Source: Mesonia sp. K7 (GTDB taxonomy: Bacteria > Bacteroidota > Bacteroidia > Flavobacteriales > Flavobacteriaceae). Taken from it: a DNA stretch of 64,000 nucleotides. The notes beneath the pieces are model-generated. The model was not told where the DNA came from. It ran no database searches and worked only from the letters and a program-made list of their open reading frames with translations. The DNA lies in assembly GCF_003233725.1 (NCBI RefSeq), contig NZ_QKQV01000002.1, positions 213,983-277,982 on the forward strand, written 5' to 3'. A program made the translations under genes and the position numbers. This document shows, piece after piece, positions 25,397-35,121 of the stretch; positions within the stretch are counted from its first letter, which is position 1, and each line of letters opens with the position of its first letter.

Positions 25397-25918
25397 TTAT
25401 TGATTCAATTTTTTAAATGAAGTATGTGAATGAATAATCTTCCAATCTCCATCAATTTTTTTTAAAATTGAAGTTGCTACGCCTTTACTTTCAATGGTTC
25501 GTTCTTTTGTTCCTTTAGCTTCATCTGCCTTTAAAACTATCGTATACAAATAATTTTCAGTTGTATATGCATAGGGCAAACTTACATTTACATCAATCTG
25601 ATAATCTGAAAATGTAAAACTTTTAAAATGCCCAAGTTCTGGACCTAAATGACCATCTATATAATCTTTATAAGTTCCTTCTACTTTACCTTGCTCAAAA
25701 ACGGTGGCATCTTGCGTAAAGAGTTGAAAAGTGCCTTCGGTTGTTAAATTTTGAATGGCATTTTTATAAGATTTCATAATTTTCAACACTTCCTCTTTTT
25801 CATTTGTGGTGTCAACAACGACCTCTTTTTAAGTTTCGATAGTTGTATCTTGTTGTTTACTTTCTTTACAACTCACAATTAAAATCGTGAATAATAAGAC
25901 AAATATGGGTGGTTTCAT
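25397..25918 (-). pseudogene. SnoaL/NTF2-like lipoprotein gene with an internal stop
   Basis: The frame opens with a lipoprotein signal at the ATG at 25918 (MKPPIFVLLFTILIVSCKES, lipobox IVSC), reaches TAA at 25829-25831 after 29 codons, and continues in the same frame as KEVVVDTTNEKEEVLKIMKS into a 130-residue SnoaL/NTF2-like domain (IQNLTTEGTFQLFTQDATVF ... GVATSILKKIDGDWKIIHSHTSFKK). A GTG at 25789 could restart translation of the domain without its signal, giving a cytoplasmic product. The single nonsense change with an otherwise intact frame points to a recent loss, or to a sequencing error. Confidence 0.8.
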
Positions 25919-25943
25919 AATCGAATATTTTGATGTTTGACTT

Positions 25944-26402
25944 TTAATTATTTAAATTTTCTTTTAAATCTGACATATACTCTATGAGTAATTTCTTTTC
26001 GCTTTCAGACAATTTTGCATCTCTGTGTATTAACGTGTAAGAATCTAAAGGCATTTTATTGCCTTCTATTTGTTTTATAATTGAACGCAACTTGCTTGTT
26101 TTTCTTCGAATTGTTAATGAATCCCATTCACTAAAATTCAATTCTTCTTTTCCTTTTTTAATATGTCCTTCAAGAAACCAAGCAACAGGTTGCACCTTAT
26201 TGTACCAAGGATATTGTGTGTTATTACTATGGCAATCGTAACACGAAACCTGCAACGATTTTTCAACCGTTACAGGTACGTTGTTCACGAGCATAAAATC
26301 GGTTTGTGGTATGGTTTCACTTTGGTTGTAATCCACAGGAAAAAACTGTATGGCAACCAAAGCAATTAATGCTATCCACGCTATGATTTTTACAATCTTC
26401 AT
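25944..26402 (-). CDS. Haem-binding domain protein (CxxCH), periplasmic
   Basis: 152 residues: one N-terminal membrane helix (IIAWIALIALVAIQFFPV) then a periplasmic domain with the cytochrome-c-type motif SCYDCHSN near residue 54, followed by TQYPWYNKVQPVAWFLEGHIKKGKEELNFSEW. This is the pattern of the Bacteroidota haem-binding domain (Haem_bd) proteins often found in copper loci. The lone CxxCH could carry c-type haem; a role in electron transfer with the neighbouring multicopper oxidase is inference only. It abuts the DUF3347 gene (1 bp) and is on the same strand. Confidence 0.88.
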   Translation of the reverse strand: MKIVKIIAWIALIALVAIQFFPVDYNQSETIPQTDFMLVNNVPVTVEKSLQVSCYDCHSNNTQYPWYNKVQPVAWFLEGHIKKGKEELNFSEWDSLTIRRKTSKLRSIIKQIEGNKMPLDSYTLIHRDAKLSESEKKLLIEYMSDLKENLNN

Positions 26403-27038
26403 TTAGTTGATTTCACGCTGTACTTTACCACATTTTAGCATTTTATCACCGAAATAGGGATTTCTGATTTCTTTGTTCATACTCAACCAAGCACCACCCT
26501 TGTTGTTATCGTACATTGGACAATACTGCTGGTAAATGGTCATCGATGTTCCGGTGATTTCTACCATATCAACCATATCCTTGCTCAATACTTTAAAATG
26601 TTCTCTTTGGTGCGCTATGTCACTTTCTGAAATATGTTCTGCGTGTTCAGTGGCATCTTCAATAATATCCTTTAGTTCGCTTTGCTTATCATCTGAATAT
26701 TTAGAAGTATCAAAAGCCTTAAGTGATTTAGCCAATGTGCCTCCTAAATTTTTCGCTTTTGCGTTGTCATCGGCTACCAAAGCATCTTTAAGGTTGAAAT
26801 AATCATTTAATACGACTTGTGAGGTACCATTTCCATTCATTGCCATTTCCTTTTTATCACCATCGTGATGACCATCGCTATTATCGTGATTCATTTTTGA
26901 ATGGTCTCCATCTGCATTCATCTCTGAATGATGCTCTGTTGAATCATTCTTGTCTGTTTTGGCATCTTTACAAGACACTGCTGTTAGGCTTATAAAAGCC
27001 ATTACCATAATTGTTGTTACTAATTTTACTTTTTTCAT
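26403..27038 (-). CDS. DUF3347 copper-locus lipoprotein
   Basis: 211 residues with a lipoprotein signal (lipobox AVSC near residue 23), a long His/Met/Asp-rich linker (HHSEMNADGDHSKMNHDNSD region, about 36-70) and a DUF3347 domain: LNDYFNLKDALVADDNAKAKNLGGTLAKSL ... HFKVLSKDMVDMVEITG ... YCPMYDNNKGGAWLSMNKEIRNPYFGDKMLKCG. The C-terminal Cys/Met clusters and His/Met linker suggest binding of Cu(I)/Cu(II) in the periplasm. The same domain is fused to the C-terminus of the CusB protein at 19183. Located directly upstream of the haem-binding gene. Confidence 0.9.
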   Translation of the reverse strand: MKKVKLVTTIMVMAFISLTAVSCKDAKTDKNDSTEHHSEMNADGDHSKMNHDNSDGHHDGDKKEMAMNGNGTSQVVLNDYFNLKDALVADDNAKAKNLGGTLAKSLKAFDTSKYSDDKQSELKDIIEDATEHAEHISESDIAHQREHFKVLSKDMVDMVEITGTSMTIYQQYCPMYDNNKGGAWLSMNKEIRNPYFGDKMLKCGKVQREIN

Positions 27039-27090
27039 TTTGACTTACTTTTAAGATTAATATTTGTTTATATAAAATTGTTATGTATTA

Positions 27091-29427
27091 TTAGAATCGA
27101 ACTAATAGTCCGCCTCCCCAGCCATATTTATTATTGTAATTCCCTTGAATTGAAAAATTTCGAGATAAGATGTACGATGCTCCAATTAACCATTGAGTTT
27201 CACCTTCATAAGAATTGTTGTTTTCTAAATCATTGACCCATCCAAAATCCGCTCTATACTCGTATTCTCCTTCGAGAAAAATTCTAGGAAAAATCAATAG
27301 TTCTCTGTCCAAACGTATTCTTGGGCGCAGTTGATGGTCCATACTCACATCCACATTAAATCTGTAAGGCGTGAAATATTTAACTCCAACTAATCCTACA
27401 GTATTAAATGTATCATAAGAATTTGGTGTAGAAGTTTCAGTATTTACACCTGCATACACACGTACCCAATCATTGAGATATCTGTTATAATTTACTTCTA
27501 TCTCGGCATTTTGGTTATAATCAAACTCGGCACGTAGTCCAAATTCGTTACGAATGTTGCTTGACATCAATAAAAGTTCATTAAAGTTTGAACCTACACG
27601 TGCAGCTCCCCAAGAGTAATAATGGTCAGTTTCATCAATTAGTTTTTGAACTGGATAAGGTTTCATCCTTTCATCGCGTGGTGTATCATAGCTAAATACT
27701 CTTGCCATACCACCCATCATATGATATAACACGTGACAATGAAAGAACCAATCACCATATTCTTCGTTATAAAATTCAATAACCACTTTTTGCATTGGTG
27801 GCACGTTAACCGTATGCTTTAATGGTGAACGTTCTCCATTTTCGTTAATCACTCTAAAATAATGACCGTGAAGATGCATTGGGTGATGCATCATTGTTAA
27901 GTTATTTAATGTTATTCTGGTAACCTCTCCTCCTTTAATTTTAATCTTATCTGTTTCAGATAATGGCACACCATTTATACTCCACACATAGCGTTGCATA
28001 TTACCTGTTAGATTAAGTAAAAGGTCGGTTACAGGTATGTCTGCCTTATAAGTGGTATTTTCTTTTGCCTTTAAAAAATCATAATTGAAATAGGTTTTAC
28101 GTGTATTGTAATCAAAAGACCTAGAGTCTTTCTCCATCATAGACATATTATGGCTCATTGGCATAGAATCCTTTTTCATATCCTTCTTTTTGTCCATTTC
28201 CATTTGCATATGATCATCATTCATAAGTTTTTGATCGTCCATTTTCATATTCATTTGGTTATCTATCTTACCATCTTTCATATCCATTTGCATCCCATAC
28301 TTTTTCATTAAAGCTTCAGGCGTATTTTTCTTTTGATTACCTGCCATTGCTGGTGCTCCCATTTTCATATCCATTTTAGCCATTTGCTTCATCATCGCAA
28401 CTTTGTTTGGTCTATCTATTACCGTTGCAGGAAAAAGTTTACCACTTCCTAAACGAATGGATGTACTGCCAGAGCCATCTTGTGCTGTTGCAGTAACTTC
28501 CAATGTTCCATTTGGAATAGTCACTATTACGTCATAGGTTTCTGCAATACCAAAGAGAAATCTACTTTTATTGACTGGTGTTACATCAACACCATCACTT
28601 GAAACGATTGTAGGATTACCAGCTCCAAAATCCATCCAATAGTAAGTCGATGCAGAGGCGTTGATAAAACGTAGTCGTACTTTTTCACCTGTTTTAAACT
28701 CTGGATATTCTGCAACTTTTTTACCATTGGCTAAAAACGCAGGATAGTAGATATCTGCAATATCTGCACCTTCCATTCTATCGCGCCAAAATTTGAATTG
28801 TGCGCCTAATGCACCTTCTTTTATAACTCTACTTAACGGTACAGCTGTTCCTTTTTTAACCTGATACCACTCATTTCCTCGTTTAAGGTTTCGCAGTACA
28901 TTTATTGGTTTTTCATTTGTCCAATCGGAAAGGACTACGACTAAATCCTTATCATAGTCCAAGGTCTTTTCTTTAGGATGAATGACTATTGAGCCATAAA
29001 CTCCTTTTTGCTCTTGCAACATCGTGTGGGAATGATACCAATATGTGCCAGATTGGTTTATAGGTATTCTATATTGAAATGTAGTGTTTGGTTTTATAGG
29101 TGGCGTAGTTAAATAAGGTACACCATCATAAAAATTAGGAAGTATTAAACCGTGCCAATGTACAGAGGTTTCTTCATCCATTTTATTAGTTACGTTAATA
29201 ATAGCGAGGTCACCTTCATTAAATTCTAATGTAGGACCTGGAATTCCACCATTAATTGTCATTCCTTTGGCGGTTACACCTGAAAGAGTTATTTCATTTT
29301 CTTCTATAGTAAGGTTATACTCTTGTATGTTTCGGCCTTCTTCTTTTCTATCTTGACCATTTGTACCAACTTGGGCAAATGCCATTGAAGTTAGAAACAA
29401 GAGAAATATTGTGTTAAATGTTTTCAT
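27091..29427 (-). CDS. Multicopper oxidase fused to a CopB-like outer-membrane barrel
   Basis: 778 residues. A signal peptide (MKTFNTIFLLFLTSMAFA) precedes a laccase-type multicopper oxidase: WHGLILP and YWYHSHTMLQ (copper sites, about 90-135), and HPMHLHGHYFRV plus WFFHCHVLYHMMGGMARVF (about 500-560). Between them lies a very Met/Asp/Lys-rich insert (about 340-425, many MxM repeats), probably binding Cu(I). From about 585 onward the sequence resembles CopB: YYSWGAARVGSNFNELLL, then alternating beta strands and a final aromatic FxV-RF end (GGGLLVRF) typical of outer-membrane barrels. CopA oxidase and CopB are usually separate genes; here they are one polypeptide. Confidence 0.88.
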   Translation of the reverse strand: MKTFNTIFLLFLTSMAFAQVGTNGQDRKEEGRNIQEYNLTIEENEITLSGVTAKGMTINGGIPGPTLEFNEGDLAIINVTNKMDEETSVHWHGLILPNFYDGVPYLTTPPIKPNTTFQYRIPINQSGTYWYHSHTMLQEQKGVYGSIVIHPKEKTLDYDKDLVVVLSDWTNEKPINVLRNLKRGNEWYQVKKGTAVPLSRVIKEGALGAQFKFWRDRMEGADIADIYYPAFLANGKKVAEYPEFKTGEKVRLRFINASASTYYWMDFGAGNPTIVSSDGVDVTPVNKSRFLFGIAETYDVIVTIPNGTLEVTATAQDGSGSTSIRLGSGKLFPATVIDRPNKVAMMKQMAKMDMKMGAPAMAGNQKKNTPEALMKKYGMQMDMKDGKIDNQMNMKMDDQKLMNDDHMQMEMDKKKDMKKDSMPMSHNMSMMEKDSRSFDYNTRKTYFNYDFLKAKENTTYKADIPVTDLLLNLTGNMQRYVWSINGVPLSETDKIKIKGGEVTRITLNNLTMMHHPMHLHGHYFRVINENGERSPLKHTVNVPPMQKVVIEFYNEEYGDWFFHCHVLYHMMGGMARVFSYDTPRDERMKPYPVQKLIDETDHYYSWGAARVGSNFNELLLMSSNIRNEFGLRAEFDYNQNAEIEVNYNRYLNDWVRVYAGVNTETSTPNSYDTFNTVGLVGVKYFTPYRFNVDVSMDHQLRPRIRLDRELLIFPRIFLEGEYEYRADFGWVNDLENNNSYEGETQWLIGASYILSRNFSIQGNYNNKYGWGGGLLVRF

Positions 29428-29430
29428 TGT

Positions 29431-30666
29431 TTACTGAATTAAATAATTAATGATTGTACTTTGCACATAGTAGGTCTTCACAGATTCTATTTGGTTCATT
29501 TGAAACTTTAGCTGCAACTCTTGAATATCCAAAACATCATTAAAATCAATCGTTCCTGTTTCATAGCTTTTGATTAAAATGTCTTCTGCATCTTTGGCTT
29601 GCTGTAGGTTTTTGGTTTGGGTAGCATAACTTATTCTTGCAGAAATGCGTTCGTTATTCGCTTTGTCTAAAAGCGTTTCCAATGCATTTAAACGTTCCTG
29701 TTTTTGAGCAGTAATTTCCTGCTGTTGCAAATCATTTTGTTTGGTTTGGGATTTATATTTCTTATTGAAAATTGGGATAGATACCGAAACCATTGGCATT
29801 ACAATATCCTTTCCGTTATCGCTGAAATCCATATTTGGTCTTTCAGCAACATTGATATAATCTAATCCAAAACCAATCATTGGACTGCTTTCTTTTTGAT
29901 TCAATAATTCTGATTGCTCTATGGATTGATAGAGTTTATCAAATTTTAGTAATTCAGGATGTAATACTAATTTTTCAAAAGTAATATCAAAGTCTTCTGA
30001 AGGTATCATTAAACTATCTACCACATTCACGGTAACATCATTATCTCTATTCAATAGATTATTGAAGTTAGTTTGTTCTGCTAAAAACTGTTGTTGCAAT
30101 ACATCTTTTAATTGTTGCATTTCGTTCTGACGCATTTGCAATCGCAACACATCTACTGCGGATGCTTTACCAACCTCAACAGAAGTTAATGCCAACGTCT
30201 CATAAGTTTCTAATAGTTTGATGTTTTCAGTTAAAACCTCTTGCTTTGCTTTGTTAGCGTATAGATTATAATAGGATTGTGATACCGAAGCCATTAGTTT
30301 TCGCTTTGCGATAACGATGTCCTCGTATTTAGCATCTGCTAATGCACTTACATAATTTTCTCTCGATGTAATGGTTCCAAACCAAGGTAACATTTGTTTA
30401 GCAGAGACCTTAAAGCGTTGTGCACCTGTTCGTGTTTCTGGCTCACTCACAAAATAACCAACACCAAATTCGGTATTAGGAATGGTGTTGACCTCGTTTA
30501 CCTTTTCGGAAGCTCTTTTGTATTGTAACTCAAACTTTTGAATTTCTGGATTGTTTGTTAAGGCTTCATCGATAAGTATTTCTAATTGTTGAGCGTTCGC
30601 AAAAAGACTCAAGAAACAAGAGCCAAGAGCCAAGACGATTTTTATTTGTATTGATTTATATTTCAT
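29431..30666 (-). CDS. TolC-family outer-membrane efflux protein (CusC-like)
   Basis: 411 residues with a signal peptide (LGSCFLSLFANAQ cleavage region, about residue 25). Two repeats of the outer-membrane-factor fold are visible: LLNPEI-type start (EALTNNPEIQKFELQYKRASEKV) with long heptad-rich helices, and a second repeat from about 230 (HPELLKFDKLYQSIEQSEL ... VSIPIFNKKYKSQT). It should form the outer-membrane exit duct for the CusA/CusB pump. Its start overlaps the stop of cusA by 4 bp, so the two are translationally coupled; the multicopper oxidase gene follows after 4 bp. Confidence 0.92.
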   Translation of the reverse strand: MKYKSIQIKIVLALGSCFLSLFANAQQLEILIDEALTNNPEIQKFELQYKRASEKVNEVNTIPNTEFGVGYFVSEPETRTGAQRFKVSAKQMLPWFGTITSRENYVSALADAKYEDIVIAKRKLMASVSQSYYNLYANKAKQEVLTENIKLLETYETLALTSVEVGKASAVDVLRLQMRQNEMQQLKDVLQQQFLAEQTNFNNLLNRDNDVTVNVVDSLMIPSEDFDITFEKLVLHPELLKFDKLYQSIEQSELLNQKESSPMIGFGLDYINVAERPNMDFSDNGKDIVMPMVSVSIPIFNKKYKSQTKQNDLQQQEITAQKQERLNALETLLDKANNERISARISYATQTKNLQQAKDAEDILIKSYETGTIDFNDVLDIQELQLKFQMNQIESVKTYYVQSTIINYLIQ

Positions 30667-33600
30667 TTTGATGTTCTTTTAAGTTGAACTTCTGCTTTCC
30701 AGCTATACAATACTGGTACAACAAACAAAGTGATTAAGGCTATAAGCATTCCACCAAAACTTGGTATTGCCATAGGTATCATAATATCACTACCTCTTCC
30801 TGTAGATGTTAATACTGGTAATAATGCTAAAATGGTCGTAGCTGTAGTCATTAAACACGGTCTGATACGTTTTTCTCCTGCTTCTACAACAGATGCTCTT
30901 ACTTCCTTTTTATTATCCGGTGTATTTCTACCGAATGTTTGAGTTAAATAGGTTGCCATAACTACACCATCATCGGTTGCAATTCCGAATAGTGCAATAA
31001 ACCCTACCCAGACTGCAACACTTAAATTAATTGGGTGTATTTGGAATAAATCACGTAGATTTTCGCCAAAGAAATTAAAGTTTAAAAACCATCCTTGACC
31101 ATACAACCAAATCATAATAAAACCACCTGCAAATGCTACTGCAATACCTGTAAATACCATTAATGACGTACCTACAGAACGGAATTGGAAATACAGAATT
31201 AAGAAAATAATTGCTAATGCTAAAGGCACAACAACCGACAAGGTTTTTTCGGCTCGCAACTGATTTTCGTATGTTCCTGTAAATTGGTAGTTAATACCTT
31301 TTGGAACTACTAATTCGCCACTATCTATCTTTTGCTGAATTAGAGCTTGTGCGCTTTCAACTACATTGACTTCGGCAAAACCATCTAGTTTATCGAACAA
31401 TACATAGCCAACTAAAAAGGTATCTTCACTTTTAATGACCTGTGGACCTTGTTCGTAACTTATAGTTGCCAATTCGCTTAAAGGCACAGGACTTCCTTTT
31501 TCAACTGGCACATAAATCTGTTGTAAGTCTGTTGGGTTTGCTCGTAATTCTCTTGGGTATCGTACTCGTACACCATATCGCTCTCGACCTTCTACCGTTT
31601 GGGTTAAGACCATACCACCAACTGCTACTTTTAATACATCTTGAACATCTTGTATCGAAATGCCATAACGTGCAATTTTCTCTCTATCAATATCAATTAA
31701 CAAATAGGGTTTACCAACAATACGGTCTGCAAAAACAGCTTCTTTTTTAACACCTTCAGCTTCCTTGATGATGTTTTCTAATTGCACACCAAACGCTTCA
31801 ATCTGCTTTAAGTCTTGACCTTTTACTTTAATTCCCATAGGTGCTCTCATTCCTGTTTGAAGCATTACCAATCGGGTTTCAATAGGTTGTAGCTTTGGTG
31901 CAGAGGTTACGCCTGGCAATTTGGTAACTTTTACAATTTCATTCCAAATATCGTCCGGTGACTGTATTTCTGGTCGCCAATTACGGTAGAACTCGCCATT
32001 ATTGTCTGGAATGAGTTGTTCTTTTGCTTTAAGAGATTGCCACGCTTCACGCTGTTCCGCTCGCAATGACATTCCGTTTTTTAACACATATTCACCATCA
32101 TCATTGACTTTATAGCGTTGGCGTACTCCGTTTTCATTCAGCATATATTCTGGTTTATACTGAATGATATTTTCATACATCGACAAAGGTGCTGGGTCTA
32201 ATGCAGATTCTGTACGACCTGCTTTTCCAACTACAGTTTCGATTTCAGGAATACTGGCAACTGCCATATCTAACTGCTGTAAAACACGCTTATTTTCTTC
32301 TACACCAGAATGTGGCATAGAAGTAGGCATCAATAAAAAAGAACCTTCATTTAACGATGGCATAAATTCTTTGCCTGTGTTTTTCATAATGAAAAAACCA
32401 GCAATGACAATTGCAGTTGGAATAGACAAAAACAATAATTTATTATCTAAACACCATCTTAAAATTCGAGTATAATACCTGATAAACAATGAGAAAACAC
32501 CCAATAAGCCAAAGCAAATGACACCAACAAAGATGAGGTTCCAGAAGATACTTTTATCAACTCCTAAAGGTCTCCAATATTCCGCTAACAGAAATACTAT
32601 TGCAGTTGTACATATTATGATATTAATTAAGTTGGATTGTTTTTCTGTTATTTTATTTTGAGTACTTAACAATGCTGTGATACCAAAAGCTATCAATATT
32701 AATCCTAACCAATAACCATAGATTATTGCTATTATCCCTAATACTATTAAAACGCCATTTAAAGCATATTTAAAATGCGTTTTTATGCTTTTCTTTCTGA
32801 ATAAAAACGCTGCAAAAGGTGGAATTAAAAACAATGCTACAATTATTGAAGCTGTTAATGCAAAGGTTTTTGTGAATGCTAATGGTCTGAACAATTTACC
32901 TTCAGCGCCAATCATTGTAAATACAGGAATGAAACTTATAATTGTAGTCATTACTGCGGTTACGATTGCACCAGAAACTTCGGCTGTTGCGTTGTAAACT
33001 ACTGTATTAATGGATTGTGTTCCATCATCTTCATCTAAATGCCGAATGATATTTTCTGATAGTATAACACCAACATCGACCATTGTTCCGATAGCAATTG
33101 CAATACCAGATAATGCGACAATATTAGCATCGACGCCAAAGAGTTTCATCGCAATAAATACCATTAAGACTGCAACTGGTAATAATCCTGAAATCAAGAC
33201 AGAAGCTCGAAGATTAAACACCATAATGATTATAACCAAAATGGTAATCAATATTTCAAGAGTTAAGGCTTCATTGAGTGTACCTAAAGTTTCTTGTATC
33301 AATTCTGTTCTGTCATAAAAAGGCACTATGGTAACTTGTGATGTTCTTCCATCTGCCAAAACTTTTGAAGGTAATCCTGCACTTAATTCATTAATTTTTT
33401 CCTTTACGTTATTAATGACTTCCATTGGGTTTGCTCCATAACGAGCCACCACAACAGCACCAACAACTTCAGCACCTTCTTTATCCAATAAACCTCGTCT
33501 TGTTGCTGGACCTAATGAAACTTTTCCAATGTCTTTAATTTTTATTGAAGTGAAATTTTCAGAATCAACTACAGCATTTTCAATATCTGCAATGGATTTT

Positions 33601-34364
33601 ACATACCCCAAACCACGAACTAAATATTCAGCTTGGTTAATTTCCAAGGTTTGTGCGCCAATATCCTTATTACTTTCTTTTACAGCTTTAACAATATGAT
33701 GTAACCCAATGTTATATTGACGCATTAGTTCTGGGTTTACATCCACTTGGTACTCTTGAACATAACCACCAATTGATGCAACTTCAGAAACACCGCTTGC
33801 AGAGGACAAGGCATATTTAACATAGTAATCTTGAATACTACGTAATTCGTGTAAATCCCAACCACCTGTTACATTACCGTTCTCATCACGACCTTCAAGT
33901 GTGTACCAAAATATTTGTCCTAATCCTGTGGCATCTGGACCTAACGCTGGATTAACACCTTCGGGTAATAAACCACTTGGTAAGGAATTAAGTTTTTCGA
34001 GAATACGACTTCTGCTCCAGTAAAATTCTATATCCTCTTCAAAAATGATATAGATGCTTGAAAACCCAAACATAGAGGAACTACGAATGGTTTTCACTCC
34101 AGGAATACCCAATAATGATGTGGTTAATGGATAGGTTATTTGGTCTTCTATATCTTGTGGGGAACGACCATCCCACTTGGTAAATACGATTTGTTGATTT
34201 TCACCTATATCGGGAATAGCATCTACTGCTACAGGGTTACTTGGCAAAAATCCTGTATCCCAATTAAAAGGGGCATTAACAGTTCCCCATCCAATAAAAA
34301 AGACGAGTAGCAGGACTGCTACGAGTTTGTTTTCTATTAAAAATTTGATGCTTTTATTGAGCAT
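30663..34364 (-). CDS. cusA: CusA-type heavy-metal RND efflux pump
   Basis: 1233 residues; inner-membrane proton-driven pump exporting Cu(I)/Ag(I). The start MLNKSIKFLIENKLVAVLLLV and VAVDAIPDIGENQQIVFTKW are typical of HME-RND proteins. The relay residues lie in GIAIAIGTMVDVGVILSEN (helix 4). The stretch TRLVMLQTGMRAPMGIKVKG near 800 corresponds to the Met-rich monovalent metal path of CusA and supports Cu/Ag rather than Zn/Co. It is about 180 residues longer than E. coli CusA because of an insertion of extra membrane helices after about residue 510. First gene of the cusA-tolC-oxidase run; 272 bp of regulatory DNA precede it. Confidence 0.95.
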   Translation of the reverse strand: MLNKSIKFLIENKLVAVLLLVFFIGWGTVNAPFNWDTGFLPSNPVAVDAIPDIGENQQIVFTKWDGRSPQDIEDQITYPLTTSLLGIPGVKTIRSSSMFGFSSIYIIFEEDIEFYWSRSRILEKLNSLPSGLLPEGVNPALGPDATGLGQIFWYTLEGRDENGNVTGGWDLHELRSIQDYYVKYALSSASGVSEVASIGGYVQEYQVDVNPELMRQYNIGLHHIVKAVKESNKDIGAQTLEINQAEYLVRGLGYVKSIADIENAVVDSENFTSIKIKDIGKVSLGPATRRGLLDKEGAEVVGAVVVARYGANPMEVINNVKEKINELSAGLPSKVLADGRTSQVTIVPFYDRTELIQETLGTLNEALTLEILITILVIIIMVFNLRASVLISGLLPVAVLMVFIAMKLFGVDANIVALSGIAIAIGTMVDVGVILSENIIRHLDEDDGTQSINTVVYNATAEVSGAIVTAVMTTIISFIPVFTMIGAEGKLFRPLAFTKTFALTASIIVALFLIPPFAAFLFRKKSIKTHFKYALNGVLIVLGIIAIIYGYWLGLILIAFGITALLSTQNKITEKQSNLINIIICTTAIVFLLAEYWRPLGVDKSIFWNLIFVGVICFGLLGVFSLFIRYYTRILRWCLDNKLLFLSIPTAIVIAGFFIMKNTGKEFMPSLNEGSFLLMPTSMPHSGVEENKRVLQQLDMAVASIPEIETVVGKAGRTESALDPAPLSMYENIIQYKPEYMLNENGVRQRYKVNDDGEYVLKNGMSLRAEQREAWQSLKAKEQLIPDNNGEFYRNWRPEIQSPDDIWNEIVKVTKLPGVTSAPKLQPIETRLVMLQTGMRAPMGIKVKGQDLKQIEAFGVQLENIIKEAEGVKKEAVFADRIVGKPYLLIDIDREKIARYGISIQDVQDVLKVAVGGMVLTQTVEGRERYGVRVRYPRELRANPTDLQQIYVPVEKGSPVPLSELATISYEQGPQVIKSEDTFLVGYVLFDKLDGFAEVNVVESAQALIQQKIDSGELVVPKGINYQFTGTYENQLRAEKTLSVVVPLALAIIFLILYFQFRSVGTSLMVFTGIAVAFAGGFIMIWLYGQGWFLNFNFFGENLRDLFQIHPINLSVAVWVGFIALFGIATDDGVVMATYLTQTFGRNTPDNKKEVRASVVEAGEKRIRPCLMTTATTILALLPVLTSTGRGSDIMIPMAIPSFGGMLIALITLFVVPVLYSWKAEVQLKRTSK

Positions 34365-34636
34365 TGGCTTTGATTATTAAACAGTTAGACATTGGTTTGA
34401 TACCTAATAAACTTCAAAATAATCGATTGAATTAGTTTCTATTTCCTTTATATTTCAATATAAAATAGAACCGTAACTTTGGCTATGCTTATATTTTCTA
34501 TTTCATCTAAAGAAAATATAATTCAAATTCACTATCAATCATTTTAAAATTCATTCGGTATTAAGAAAACACCGAATACAGCGAATTAACCTTACGACAT
34601 TGCAGTCATAGGATAAAAAAGTCTATTGTTTAAAAA
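34365..34636. promoter_or_regulatory. Upstream region of the copper operon, with two inverted repeats
   Basis: No gene. TTATATTTTCT (34489-34499) and AGAAAATATAA (34511-34521) form an 11-bp perfect inverted repeat, a possible operator or hairpin upstream of cusA. ATTCGGT (34553-34559) with ACCGAAT (34571-34577) is a 7-bp repeat 60 bp after the stop of the HYC_CC_PP gene and may be its terminator. Confidence 0.45.
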
Positions 34637-35050
34637 TCAAATTAAATAAGTCTCGTCAATCTTGTAGAGTTGCCTTATGACGAGTGGCGGTTTATATTCT
34701 TCGTAAGTAGAAACGTTATTTTCTAAACCTTCAAAAAGGTTACTATAAGTGTAAACAAATGAAGCTATAAATACTTGTTGTTCAAATGTGATTTTGTCAA
34801 CTTGCAATTGTAATTCGTCTTGACCTTCAATTGATAATTGTTCATCATCACAACAATTTTTCTTGGTAATAGAACATCCTTCGGTTGAAGGCTTTTCCAT
34901 TTCCATTCCACACCCTTTGGCTTTATGAAAAATAGCAGTTTCTACTAAAGTATCTCCGCAATAATGCATATTCACAGTAAATGACATTGTAGAGAATAAC
35001 ACTACAAAAGTCATTGCTAAAGACATTATTTTATGGAAAATCTGCTTCAT
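34637..35050 (-). CDS. HYC_CC_PP family small periplasmic protein
   Basis: 137 residues from the ATG at 35050 (MKQIFHKIMSLAMTFVVLFS), chosen because it starts a signal peptide; the frame also opens at 35080. The family's three signatures are present: HYCG (NMHYCGDTLVETAIF), the CC pair (KKNCCDDEQL) and the late proline pair (YKPPLVIRQLYK); KGCGMEME adds more Cys/Met. Cysteine richness and position upstream of the copper operon suggest metal binding in the periplasm; function not established. Confidence 0.87.
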   Translation of the reverse strand: MKQIFHKIMSLAMTFVVLFSTMSFTVNMHYCGDTLVETAIFHKAKGCGMEMEKPSTEGCSITKKNCCDDEQLSIEGQDELQLQVDKITFEQQVFIASFVYTYSNLFEGLENNVSTYEEYKPPLVIRQLYKIDETYLI

Positions 35051-35121
35051 ATTGATTGCGAAGTTACGAAATTTTAACAACTATTGATTTTGTTTAACAG
35101 AAGTTTAATTGATTAATCTGC

